A stretch of 64,000 bases of DNA from Candidatus Delongbacteria bacterium (GTDB lineage Bacteria; CAIWAD01): contig JBAYTZ010000002.1 in the NCBI GenBank assembly GCA_041675285.1, forward strand, positions 1-64,000, written 5' to 3'. A program made the position numbers and the translations under genes. Below, piece after piece: positions 42,845 through 51,399 of the stretch. Position 1 is the stretch's first letter. Every line of letters begins with the position of its first letter. The notes beneath the pieces were generated by a model. It had not been told where the DNA came from, did not search any database, and was given only the letters and a program-made list of their open reading frames with translations.

Positions 42845-43390
42845 ATGACCCGCACCGGACGCCATTACCACAAGTGCCTGGGCTGCCTGCTCCCCTTCGT
42901 GACGGACGCCTACCGCCTTCCCGACGGCGCCACCTGCAGCATCTGCGGCAGCCTGCGCTTTCACCACATGGGCGAGGTTTTCAAGGTCAGCGGCCAGCTC
43001 GTCGCCGGAGACGCCATCACCGACTGCAAGTGCGACAGCAAATGCACGTGCGCCACCGGGCCCGAGTGCGATTGCCGCTGCGGGGGCGAGAACCACGGCG
43101 CCGGCATGGCCGCCACCTTCGAACGCCTCGCTTCAGGCGCCGTCCAGGTCAAGCTGGCCGTCCCCGAAAAGGCCCAGGCACGTTCCCGACTGGCCGCCAC
43201 CGAGTACCAGGCTGCCCTCGCCCAGGCCCAGACCGAAGAGGCCCCCTTCCGCGGATGTGGATCCGGCTACTACTGGCGGGGCGAACGCCTCGTCCGCGAA
43301 GCCCAGGCCAGCCGAAGCCACGGCACCCGCATGCGCAAACTCAAGGAGGCACTGAGCCTCTTTTCCCGAGAACGTGATCGCAAAGGATGA
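42845..43390 (+). CDS. Cysteine-rich zinc-binding protein
   Basis: This 181-residue protein begins with a ribbon (HKCLGCLLPF...TCSICGSLRFHHMG). A dense Cys cluster follows at residues ~60-85 (CKCDSKCTCATGPECDCRC), then a helical basic C-terminus. Two metal sites are likely. It is in the operon just before the AcrVA2-like gene. No named family recognised. Confidence 0.6.
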   Translation: MTRTGRHYHKCLGCLLPFVTDAYRLPDGATCSICGSLRFHHMGEVFKVSGQLVAGDAITDCKCDSKCTCATGPECDCRCGGENHGAGMAATFERLASGAVQVKLAVPEKAQARSRLAATEYQAALAQAQTEEAPFRGCGSGYYWRGERLVREAQASRSHGTRMRKLKEALSLFSRERDRKG

Positions 43391-43467
43391 CGCGTGACGA
43401 CCAGGTCTCACCCTTGCAATGCACCTTTACTGGCCCCACGCCGATTGAAGTCCATGGAGACCATCCG

Positions 43468-44505
43468 ATGAACGACCTGCCCATTCCTTGCCAAGCCCTC
43501 GCAGCATTCAACCGCCAATTCGAAGGCATCTGGTCCGCTGTGGATCGACAACTCGCACACCGCGTCGCTCTTCATCGCCGGCTCGGAATCAGTCCGCCGC
43601 CAGCTCACGTCCTCTGCTCCTTCGGGGAAGGCACCTTTGCCTTGGCGGCGGCGCAGCCTCGGCTCATGGACATCGCCAAAGAAAGCGCGGTCAGGATCTT
43701 CGGCGGGGCCACGGCGGGCCTGTTCGCATGGCGTGCGACCCAGGGGATCTACCGCTTCGACCCAGCCCTATACCAAACCTTGCTGGATGGAGGATTCGAC
43801 ACCAGCCGCCCCCTCCCGCCGGCCATCGTCCGCATCCCAGAATGGTGCGTCTACCTGGAAACACCCAGGCTACCCGTCCCCAACATGGCCGGGACTGGCG
43901 AGTTCTATGTCGATGGAGTCTGGGCCTGGTTCGACACCCACACTGATGGCGTCGATGTCCTCTGCATCATGCTCGGCGACTTCCTTTTCGGGACACCACA
44001 AATCACCACGCTCAGGCTCGATCAGACATTCGATCAGACGAAGAAGCACATCATCGACGCTTGGAAAAAAAGCCTGGCCGGCCCCAAGCCGCCCGTTGGC
44101 GAAGAGAACGTGTTCGTCCACGCAGCCCTCTTCGCCGTCGTCCCCCTCCTGCTCTACCTGTGCAGCGACAACGCCGACATGATCCAGCCACGGCAATGCC
44201 TCCCGACACCTCTGAGAACCAAGCGCGGCCTGCGCTATTTCCCGCCCAACCAGCCACGCACCTGGGACGTCGGCACGCGCATCGGCGCCGCCCTGCGCCG
44301 CGGGATGGCCGCCGCCCAGGAAGGGACGATTGCCACGGCCACCGGCACGCACGCCAGCCCCAGGCCGCACATCCGCCGCGCCCACTGGCACACGTACCTC
44401 GTCGGCCAGGGCCGCCTGGACCGCCGGCTCAAATGGATCCCGCCCATCCCCATCAATGTCGAGGACCTGGATCAGTTGCCGGCCACCATCCGGCCCGTGG
44501 GGTAG
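43468..44505 (+). CDS. AcrVA2-like anti-CRISPR (Cas12a inhibitor family)
   Basis: This 345-residue protein ends with the hallmark of the AcrVA2-like family: RPHIRRAHWHTYLVGQG, LKWIPPIPINVEDLDQLPATIRPVG. Known AcrVA2 (about 320 residues) binds the nascent Cas12a N-terminus and promotes loss of its mRNA; homologues are spread over phages and plasmids in hosts with or without Cas12a. ATG 43468 follows GGAGACC. An earlier in-frame ATG at 43387 overlaps the previous stop and would add 27 poorly conserved-looking residues. Target specificity here is inferred from family only. Confidence 0.78.
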   Translation: MNDLPIPCQALAAFNRQFEGIWSAVDRQLAHRVALHRRLGISPPPAHVLCSFGEGTFALAAAQPRLMDIAKESAVRIFGGATAGLFAWRATQGIYRFDPALYQTLLDGGFDTSRPLPPAIVRIPEWCVYLETPRLPVPNMAGTGEFYVDGVWAWFDTHTDGVDVLCIMLGDFLFGTPQITTLRLDQTFDQTKKHIIDAWKKSLAGPKPPVGEENVFVHAALFAVVPLLLYLCSDNADMIQPRQCLPTPLRTKRGLRYFPPNQPRTWDVGTRIGAALRRGMAAAQEGTIATATGTHASPRPHIRRAHWHTYLVGQGRLDRRLKWIPPIPINVEDLDQLPATIRPVG

Positions 44506-44717
44506 CCCCGGGAACCCCCACTCCATTCGCTACGTTCAGCTTTCAACAGCGCGTTTCGCCGGCGGCCACTCCCTTGAATCCAGGTGCGGGGGTGGCCGCC
44601 TTTTTAAAACTCATCCTGTCCTTCTTTTGTTTGTCTTGCCTAACTTTAACATGTTGGAGCACCGCGGATGGATTGCCCAGGGCACCATCGCGAAAGGACA
44701 AACCATCGGAGGACGAC

Positions 44718-45422
44718 ATGATGATCCGGCGCCTGGAAATCGTGACGACGGCACTTCTGCTCTCAACAACCACATGGGCCGACCAGCGTCCCTGGGTCTG
44801 GACTTACGGCTCGGCCATGATGAAGCCGGGCGAGGCCGAGCTGGAGCACTACCTGACGGTGCAAAGCCCGGACTGGGCGAACCGGGAGACCAACCTCAAA
44901 ACGGTCCACCAGGCGGAGCTTGAGATCGGTATGTCGGACCGCCTGGACGCGGCCGTGTACCAGGTGTTCTCACGGACGCCCGGCGCCCCGCTGGATTGGG
45001 ATGGCTTCAAGGTCCGACTCCGCTACCGGCTCCTGCAGGACGCCCAGGCCTTCGCCCACCCCATCCTCTACCTGGAGCACAAGAACAACAGCACGCTCAG
45101 CGAGACGGTCTGGGAGGCCAAACTGCTCCTCTCCCAGACCTTCGGCCCTGTGGACTTCGCCGTGAATCCCGTCGTGGAATTCGAAGAGGACGAGACTGAG
45201 TTCGAACTGGCCGCCGGGTTCAGTGTCCCCCTGCTAGACCACCTACGCCTGGGCGGGGAGTTGCGTGCCAGCGAGGAGAGCCTGTTCCTGGGGCCCACGC
45301 TGGCGCATGGTGGGGACGGCCTCTGGATGGCGCTGGGTGCCGGCTGGCAGGTGGATGAGGCTGACCCCGGCGACGCGACGCACGAGATCCGCCTCATCAT
45401 GGGCGTCCAGGTTAAAGAGTAA
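44718..45422 (+). CDS. Secreted outer-membrane beta-barrel-like protein
   Basis: This 234-residue protein has a signal peptide (residues 1-21, cleavage after TTTWA). The mature part consists of amphipathic strands (GEAELEHYLTVQSPDW; KLLLSQTFGPVDFAVNPVVEFEE; FELAAGFSVPLLDHLRLGGELRA) and ends in an alternating strand (EIRLIMGVQVKE). This suggests an outer-membrane barrel. The ATG follows GGAGGACGAC. As the last gene of the rightward region it could be a lysogenic-conversion (surface exclusion) factor; this is inferred. Confidence 0.65.
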   Translation: MMIRRLEIVTTALLLSTTTWADQRPWVWTYGSAMMKPGEAELEHYLTVQSPDWANRETNLKTVHQAELEIGMSDRLDAAVYQVFSRTPGAPLDWDGFKVRLRYRLLQDAQAFAHPILYLEHKNNSTLSETVWEAKLLLSQTFGPVDFAVNPVVEFEEDETEFELAAGFSVPLLDHLRLGGELRASEESLFLGPTLAHGGDGLWMALGAGWQVDEADPGDATHEIRLIMGVQVKE

Positions 45423-45463
45423 CTGGCTGGGAATTTGGACAGTGAAGTTTCCTCAGGCGCGAA

Positions 45464-45493
45464 AAGGGCCCACGCATCTTGCTCCGGGCCCTT
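45464..45493 (+). terminator. Hairpin ending the rightward region
   Basis: The arms AAGGGCCC (45464-45471) and GGGCCCTT (45486-45493) form an 8-bp perfect stem, 41 bases after the last rightward gene. The A-run before it means it can also stop leftward transcription from the GHKL gene. Confidence 0.55.
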
Positions 45494-45579
45494 GGGATTC
45501 GCACTCTCGAACCGCGTCGTGGAGCTCAGGTCAGCGGCCGGCCGTCTACTCCTGGGCGGCTGGCCGCCTCTTGTCGATT

Positions 45580-47217
45580 TTAAACCTCAGGCACATTCAC
45601 CTTCACGTGATCCAATCGAGTGACTAGATAGGATACAAGGCTAAGGACATTTAGACAGTCCAGTTCCGAAAAAACGGCCGGGACAGACACGTCCAGTGGA
45701 GCATGCAAAATAGGATTGCGAAAGCCAGTGACCACGCCGCGAGAAAGATGCGCCTGCCCTTCTTGAATGTTCTTCTCTGAATCGGAAACTAGGCCATTTA
45801 GCTGAAGCGGTGGAAGTGTGGCGAAGGGCTTGCCACCAAATACCCTGTTCACCAAATCGTGCCCGTCCTGAGTCAGTCCTGTCAAATCACGAATTATTTG
45901 GCAATATATCTGCACACCCTGACTTGCCGCATCGCCATATTGATTGTTCTCGTAGTAACGTTTGATTCTCTCACGAATTCCTTCGTGAAGATGTCTCCAG
46001 TGAAGAAGAGGATATTCAGGCACCAACGTGTGCAACGCCTTAATGATAGGCGTATAACGTCCTAACGCATCTTCACCACCAAGACTCTCTATGATCTGAC
46101 TGGTGCTCTCTTTTACATCTGGGGGCATCGTGCTCATCCATGCTTCAGTGTCGATGCCGGTTGTCCTCCTCAAGTCCTCCTCTTTCTTTTCCTTTCTTTT
46201 CCTACGCCAATCGTTGTTCACCTGCGACACAATCCCAGATAGAAAATCTCGCAACTTCGCCATCTCAGGATGCTCCCAGTCAAGCGACTGTCGGTTGGTC
46301 GAGATGACATCTTCATCCAGATCATCAATGAAATCGACTCTAATCCACCCAGTCAGATATTGATAAAAATGGCTTGATGTGCTTGATGCAAAAAACTCAG
46401 GGGCATTTACAAGTTTTTGTCTTGAGAATAATGTAATTCCCCGAAGGCCAGATGACGGAGCTATTGGAGTCTCGGCCGTTATCAACGTCCCGGTAAGCTG
46501 TCCAACGTACGGTGAACTGCTGGGCACAAATTGAGATTCCGAAACATCCCAACTAAACTCAACATTAAGAGTTCTATACCTGCGTTGATTATCAATTGAA
46601 ATCCTGTCTCCCCTTGATGTCTCAATGGCAATCACAAACGTCTCATCGACAATAAATAGTCGCGACAGATTATCAGCAAGTCCAACAGCGTCAAAAGGCG
46701 ATCTTCTCTTCAATCCAGTCAAGGAAACTACTGTTCCATCTTGGCTATCTGTTGGCCGATCTACCTCAATTGCTACTGGTTTATAAACTCCAGTGGCGCT
46801 ATTTAAATCATCCCAGTCGAGGACGAAACTATTTCTCTTCCCGTCTTTGTTGGTGATTATTTTGATAGTTTTAGCCAATCCGAAAAGTGCTAGCTTGCCC
46901 AGTCCTTTCTTCCCAATTCGTTTCCTGCCATATTTCAATGATGGATCATCACCTTCCGCGTCGCGCCGATTACGTCCTATAACCAAGAACTTCTCGTTAA
47001 TCTCGTCCCTGGTTAGGCCATCGCCATCGTCACTTACGACAATTTCAACAGGATTTCCATCCTCTTCGCGAAGTTTTACAGTGACGTTTGTCGCGTCAGC
47101 ATCATACGAGTTTGCAATAATTTCCGCTATGGCTGGCGGCAATGTAGAGTACATTCGCACGCCAAGATGTTTGATCGTGCGTGGATCAAAACGCATCTCG
47201 AAAGGTGAATCACTCAT
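45580..47217 (-). CDS. GHKL (MutL/MORC/Hsp90-like) ATPase with Ymh-like C-terminus
   Basis: The 545-residue protein carries a Bergerat ATPase fold: N-box AEIIANSYDADA (E32, N36), G1 SDDGDGL (62-68) and G2 GRKRIGKKGLGKLA (97-110). A transducer-like middle domain follows, then a lysine-rich helix around residue 350. The last ~120 residues (GVQIYCQIIRDLTGL, EGQAHLSRGVVTGFRNPILHA) resemble the Hypoth_Ymh/TIGR02391 domain. It follows a cytosine methyltransferase by 3 bases and lacks a nuclease motif. MutL/MORC-type ATPases beside methyltransferases are a known predicted class of restriction system. Confidence 0.85.
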   Translation of the reverse strand: MSDSPFEMRFDPRTIKHLGVRMYSTLPPAIAEIIANSYDADATNVTVKLREEDGNPVEIVVSDDGDGLTRDEINEKFLVIGRNRRDAEGDDPSLKYGRKRIGKKGLGKLALFGLAKTIKIITNKDGKRNSFVLDWDDLNSATGVYKPVAIEVDRPTDSQDGTVVSLTGLKRRSPFDAVGLADNLSRLFIVDETFVIAIETSRGDRISIDNQRRYRTLNVEFSWDVSESQFVPSSSPYVGQLTGTLITAETPIAPSSGLRGITLFSRQKLVNAPEFFASSTSSHFYQYLTGWIRVDFIDDLDEDVISTNRQSLDWEHPEMAKLRDFLSGIVSQVNNDWRRKRKEKKEEDLRRTTGIDTEAWMSTMPPDVKESTSQIIESLGGEDALGRYTPIIKALHTLVPEYPLLHWRHLHEGIRERIKRYYENNQYGDAASQGVQIYCQIIRDLTGLTQDGHDLVNRVFGGKPFATLPPLQLNGLVSDSEKNIQEGQAHLSRGVVTGFRNPILHAPLDVSVPAVFSELDCLNVLSLVSYLVTRLDHVKVNVPEV

Positions 47218-47220
47218 GGT

Positions 47221-48288
47221 CTATCCTCTAGTCAATGCCTGCGCATGTAGGCGAATAAATGCCGGCGGAAGGGCATTCCCAATCATCTCGGCCAGTTTCA
47301 CCTTTCCCATTCCGCATGGGAAAACATAGGTCGAAGGAAAGGACTGAAGGAGTGCGGCTTCACGAATCGTGATCGCTCGATTCTCGTCTGGATGTAGGAA
47401 GCGACCCTTTGAAGGATTGAAGCACCCTGTGGTAATCGTGGGCGCAGGCTCATCCCAATTCATGCGTCCATACACGTCTCTATATCCATCCGAGTCCTGG
47501 TGACAATGGAGGCGTAGATGCGAAGGCAGGGATTTCCGCCCTCCTCCATCTCTTGGAATCTTACTGATTCTCTCGCTCACCACTGCCGACCTTTTCTCGG
47601 GCAAATCATGCAATGGATCCCCACTGCTTCCTGCGGGGCCCAGAGATCCAATGGCTTGTCGCACCGTGCAAGATTCAGTTGATTCACTTGCGAAGCATGG
47701 ATCACACACTCGACTGGCAACCAACACTGTTCTTCTTCGGCGCTGCGGCACCCCATATTTGGCAACGTTTAACACGTCCGATTTGATTGAGTACCCAGCT
47801 TCCTTAAGTGAATTAGTGAAGTTCAAAAAACGTTTATCATTGATTAGATGCGGAACATTTTCGAGCATAACGTGCTTTGGAAATAGTTCAAGAACGAGCC
47901 TCTGAAATTCATAAATAAGGTCATTCCGGTCGTCTCGAATCTCGTGCTTTCCATTCCTTGTTCGCAATCTTGAGAATCCTTGGCAAGGCGGACAACCGCC
48001 AATCAAGTCCAATTCCCCCCTTTTGATCTTCAGCTTTTCAAAAATCGACCGAGAGGTAACATTTCTCACATCGCACTGCCAAACAACAACATTTATGTGA
48101 TTCAGCTGATAGACTTCTACCGCCTTTGGGTCAATTTCAATGGCTCCGATCACATTGTAACCTGCTTGTCGAAAGCCCTCGGTCATACCGCCGCACCCAG
48201 CAAAGCAATCGATCGCAGTGGGCCTGCCTACATTGTCCTTGTTGATGGATGAATTGGCAGTATCGTGTATGTCACGTTCAGTTTTCAC
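47221..48288 (-). CDS. DNA (cytosine-5) methyltransferase of the GHKL/HNH set
   Basis: The 355-residue protein has motif I DCFAGCGGMTEGF (27-39), motif IV GGCPPCQGFS with catalytic C102, ENV (MLENVPHL), GVPQRRRRTVLVAS and motif X (AEMIGNALPPAFIRLHA). The target recognition segment is unusually compact. It starts with GTG. Local base composition is far more AT-rich than the phage genes, so it was probably acquired separately. It modifies DNA and presumably protects it from the partner HNH/GHKL proteins. Confidence 0.92.
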   Translation of the reverse strand: MKTERDIHDTANSSINKDNVGRPTAIDCFAGCGGMTEGFRQAGYNVIGAIEIDPKAVEVYQLNHINVVVWQCDVRNVTSRSIFEKLKIKRGELDLIGGCPPCQGFSRLRTRNGKHEIRDDRNDLIYEFQRLVLELFPKHVMLENVPHLINDKRFLNFTNSLKEAGYSIKSDVLNVAKYGVPQRRRRTVLVASRVCDPCFASESTESCTVRQAIGSLGPAGSSGDPLHDLPEKRSAVVSERISKIPRDGGGRKSLPSHLRLHCHQDSDGYRDVYGRMNWDEPAPTITTGCFNPSKGRFLHPDENRAITIREAALLQSFPSTYVFPCGMGKVKLAEMIGNALPPAFIRLHAQALTRG

Positions 48289-48349
48289 GGCCTATCAACT
48301 TCCTTTCAGAACTTTTGATTTGACAGGCAAATCAATACACTCAGTCAAT

Positions 48350-49036
48350 TCAATCTTCATTTCTATCAAATTGCCACTTTACCAGACATGCTAAGTATTC
48401 ACTCAAGACAATTCTAACTATAACTCCATCCGTCTGTTCTACTGAATAACGATAGCGACCTTCTTGCACAACAATCCAGGGTCCAGGATTTCTATCATAT
48501 GGACGTGATCCAAGTTTCCTAAGAAAGGATCTACTTCCCACTTCAGGAAAAAGGCGCGAATCAATCATATTCCCCTGTTCAAACTTTGATACATCAAATT
48601 CAGACATCAAAATAAAAGGCTCTGCATAAACTAAGTTTGGTTCTTCTACTAATGTAAGACTCAATTCATAATTCACATGTCCACGAGCCAACTTGAGCAC
48701 AATGTTGCGCAATCGGCTATCATCTGGAACCCATGTTTGAATCCCTTCTTCATTGATTCGACACGAATCTGCCATGCGTGCCATCAGCTGTGGATTCCTC
48801 GACAGAGCCCTACTGACCTTCTGCCGTGACACACTTTCTGGCTTGCAGGTCCCGGAAATGACGCAGTCAAGAAAACACGCCACGTACTCCTCGTCCAGCG
48901 AGAAGGAGCCATTGCACTTTGCGCATGCGTCAACGGTGGGGAGGTCGACAGGAAGCGGGTCGTCGAGGAGGATTTTGGATGGTACGTGGTCGCGAGTCTC
49001 GGGATCGCCACCACAGTAGGCGCAGAGCCCTGTCAT
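48350..49036 (-). CDS. HNH-type nuclease candidate of the methyltransferase/GHKL set
   Basis: The 228-residue protein begins MTGLCAYCGGDPETRDHVPSKILLDDP and then VDACAKCNGSF. This is the Cys4-supported HNH/beta-beta-alpha-metal pattern, with DH as the likely catalytic dyad. The remainder is beta-rich and unknown. The chosen ATG at 49036 just precedes the zinc ligands; an in-frame TTG at 49126 is an alternative, and neither has a clear Shine-Dalgarno. It lies 61 bases upstream of the methyltransferase in the same direction. Confidence 0.7.
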   Translation of the reverse strand: MTGLCAYCGGDPETRDHVPSKILLDDPLPVDLPTVDACAKCNGSFSLDEEYVACFLDCVISGTCKPESVSRQKVSRALSRNPQLMARMADSCRINEEGIQTWVPDDSRLRNIVLKLARGHVNYELSLTLVEEPNLVYAEPFILMSEFDVSKFEQGNMIDSRLFPEVGSRSFLRKLGSRPYDRNPGPWIVVQEGRYRYSVEQTDGVIVRIVLSEYLACLVKWQFDRNED

Positions 49037-49149
49037 TCGAGAATCAACAAACAAGTGTCGTGGATTCAACGGTGCCTCTACGTTTGATCGAACAATGTCA
49101 CCGATCCGAGGAGATTCGAAAATCAACCGGGTTTTATAACGTCAAGCGT

Positions 49150-49761
49150 CTATCCGACCAATGCCCTTAAATGCGTCTTGACGTCTTGGGCAATTTGCTC
49201 TGTCGACTCGCTTCTCGCCTTGCATTTCAATGCCCAGGACCGGCCAGGATGCAAGACGTCCCACCGCGCCCGCATGCCCTTGTGGCGGCCCGAACCTGGA
49301 TCATGATTGCCGAAGCCATCGACCAGCGTGTTCCAAATCGGCGCGAAGCGGTTGATGAGGAGCCGCTCGCCCAAGGGGATCCAAATGTCGTCCACGACCA
49401 AGTAGCGGCAGTGAAAATCCTTCAGATCCAAGTTCTCCACTTGGTCGATGCTCTTGGCATGCTCGTTCAAGCGCTTGAACAGGGCCGTGCTGGACTTTCC
49501 TTCGTCCTGAACCGCTCCCTTGCGTCCGCCATCGGGCACCGCCTTGCCCACGTAAATGGGCTGCAGGTCGATCGGCTCCTTGCCGTCCCATGAGATCGGC
49601 GCATAGGGTTCGAACGGCCCCGCGTAGTAGATGGCGTAGATGCCCGCGCCCGTGAACCGCTTCAGCGTCCCCAGCTGCTGGATCGTGGAGGCAAGCATCG
49701 CGTCGGCAATGCTCTTTCCGAGATTCGATTTGTCGAGGGGGTTGTAGGGTTGCGTGCTCAT
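49150..49761 (-). CDS. Eco29kI-family GIY-YIG restriction endonuclease
   Basis: The 203-residue protein matches the type II enzyme Eco29kI. It has GIYAIYYAG (G40-I41-Y42) and PIYVGKA (Y70); R97 and H101 are four apart (LFKRLNEH), and E132 (GERLLINRF) and N144 (PIWN) are twelve apart. The last two spacings equal those reported for the Eco29kI active site. Family members cut CCGCGG. The ATG overlaps the methyltransferase stop (ATGA). CCGCGG occurs in this prophage (for example near 6435), so self-protection by the adjacent methyltransferase is needed. Confidence 0.92.
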   Translation of the reverse strand: MSTQPYNPLDKSNLGKSIADAMLASTIQQLGTLKRFTGAGIYAIYYAGPFEPYAPISWDGKEPIDLQPIYVGKAVPDGGRKGAVQDEGKSSTALFKRLNEHAKSIDQVENLDLKDFHCRYLVVDDIWIPLGERLLINRFAPIWNTLVDGFGNHDPGSGRHKGMRARWDVLHPGRSWALKCKARSESTEQIAQDVKTHLRALVG

Positions 49762-50969
49762 GACGCGATGCCCTGGTGGGACAGCCGATCGATGTCGCCC
49801 TGAATCAACTGCCCGGCCAGACTCGCGCCCACGACCCGGGCCAGCCGCACCGGCACGGCGTTCCCCAACTGGCGCATCGACTCGGTCCAAGACCCATGCA
49901 GCTCGTAGCCATCGGGAAACGTCTGTAGTCTCGCCGATTCCCGCACAGTGAAATAGCGCACCGTGCCGTCGGGGCGCACCAGCATGTTCTCGCCGCCAGG
50001 CACGCCGTGATCACCCGCCTTCAGCGTCTTCGCTGGCAAGTCGATGGGGCTGCCGGAATGGCCAGGGTACACCTGGGCCCCGTCCTGGAACTGGTGATTG
50101 AGATGATGTCCCCGCCGACCGCGCTCGGGATCGGGAAGATCCGCGATCGCGTCGCGCACGCTTCGCCACGGCTTCTCACGCCCAAAACCAGGCTCGATCC
50201 CGGCCCGAAGAAGCAGACGCGCCCTGGTTTCATGCTGGCCAGCATGCGCCGGCCGGTCTCGCTTGGGCACCTCGTGACGATCCCAGTATTCGCCCGTCGC
50301 CCACTGGTCCCACAGCAGGCGATCCAACGAATGTGTCGCCTCGGGGAAGGACCACCCCTGCCGCTGATCGCTCCGGAAGCCCACGATGAACACGCGTTCC
50401 CGCCGTTGCGGCACGCCATGGTCCGCCGCGTTCAGCACGCGAGCCACGACCTTGTACCACAGCCCACGCGTGTTGCCCTTGGTCTTGTGGCGCTCAAGAC
50501 GACGAAGGTGATCGATCCACTGCTCATCCCGCTTGGGGAGCACCTCGGGGAAGGAGAGGCGCAGCTGGATGTACTGGAAGTAGTTGATGAACGAGGCGCG
50601 GGTGATCCCCTTCACGTTCTCGAAGAGGAAGGCCCTGGGCGCGAGGCGCCGCACCACGTCCGCCGCGGCGGGCCACATGTCCCGGTCATCCATGAAGGCG
50701 CCATGCTTTCCGCCAATCGAGAACGGCTGGCACGGCGGCCCACCGGAGACCAGGTCCACTGGGCCCGGCACCTCCCCGTAATCGACCTTTCGCACGTCCT
50801 CGCGCACCACGCGCCAGTCATTCACCAGCGGGTAGCCGCGCTCCCTGTTGCGAGTCAGCGTGTCGCAACACCATTGATCCCACTCAACCACCAACTCCGG
50901 GTGGAAGCCGGCCAGGGAAAGCCCCAGGCCTAGGCCGCCCGCGCCGGCGAACAGCTCAACCGATCGCAT
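49758..50969 (-). CDS. Cytosine-5 DNA methyltransferase paired with the Eco29kI-like enzyme
   Basis: This 403-residue protein has FAGAGGLGLG (7-16), SGGPPCQPFS with catalytic C80, ENV (LFENVKGI), HGVPQRRERVFIVG and a C-terminal LGNAVPVRLARVVG. The start is ATG 50969; upstream in-frame sequence overlaps Vsr. Organised as vsr-M-R with overlapping codons, it forms a type II restriction-modification operon predicted to recognise CCGCGG. Confidence 0.95.
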   Translation of the reverse strand: MRSVELFAGAGGLGLGLSLAGFHPELVVEWDQWCCDTLTRNRERGYPLVNDWRVVREDVRKVDYGEVPGPVDLVSGGPPCQPFSIGGKHGAFMDDRDMWPAAADVVRRLAPRAFLFENVKGITRASFINYFQYIQLRLSFPEVLPKRDEQWIDHLRRLERHKTKGNTRGLWYKVVARVLNAADHGVPQRRERVFIVGFRSDQRQGWSFPEATHSLDRLLWDQWATGEYWDRHEVPKRDRPAHAGQHETRARLLLRAGIEPGFGREKPWRSVRDAIADLPDPERGRRGHHLNHQFQDGAQVYPGHSGSPIDLPAKTLKAGDHGVPGGENMLVRPDGTVRYFTVRESARLQTFPDGYELHGSWTESMRQLGNAVPVRLARVVGASLAGQLIQGDIDRLSHQGIAS

Positions 50970-51396
50970 CGTCACTCCCCTCGGGCATCCCGCCTTCCAG
51001 GAATCCACGGATCCTGCTTGCCGTGGTTTCCATGTCGCCCAGTTCGCACTCCCACAAGACCAGGACTCTCCATCCCATGTCAACCAGCCGCTCCAAGCTG
51101 GAGCGGTCCCGCGACTTGTTCGCGGCAAGTTTCGTCAACCAGAACGATTGGTTCGACTTGGGAATCCTGGCGTTGCGGCAACCATCATGTGCGTGCCAAA
51201 AGCACCCATGCACGAAGATAACCTTGCGCCGTGAATTAAAGACGAGGTCGGGACATCCCGGCAGCTCACGGCGATGGAGCCGGTAGCGAAATCCCATGCC
51301 ATGGACGAGCTGGCGCACGACCATCTCGGGTCCCGTGTCGCGGCTCCGGATCCGGCTCATGTGCTCGCTGCGCTCGGCTGGTGTCAGCGTGTCCAT
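50956..51396 (-). CDS. vsr: Very short patch repair endonuclease (Vsr)
   Basis: This 146-residue protein has the Vsr signature: RSEHMSRIRSRDTGPEMVVRQ, GFRYRLHRRELPGCPDLVF with the catalytic aspartate, VIFVHGCFWHAHDGC, and NQSFWLTKLAANKSRD. It repairs T:G mismatches that arise by deamination of 5-methylcytosine. It overlaps the methyltransferase start by 14 bases, fitting its usual partnership. Confidence 0.95.
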   Translation of the reverse strand: MDTLTPAERSEHMSRIRSRDTGPEMVVRQLVHGMGFRYRLHRRELPGCPDLVFNSRRKVIFVHGCFWHAHDGCRNARIPKSNQSFWLTKLAANKSRDRSSLERLVDMGWRVLVLWECELGDMETTASRIRGFLEGGMPEGSDDAIG

Positions 51397-51399
51397 GTT

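Noticed and set aside
43387..43467. Longer start for the AcrVA2-like gene
   Set aside because: The ATG at 43387 has its purine run immediately adjacent, and the extra 27 residues look unlike the family. 43468 is kept, although the ATGA overlap leaves some doubt.
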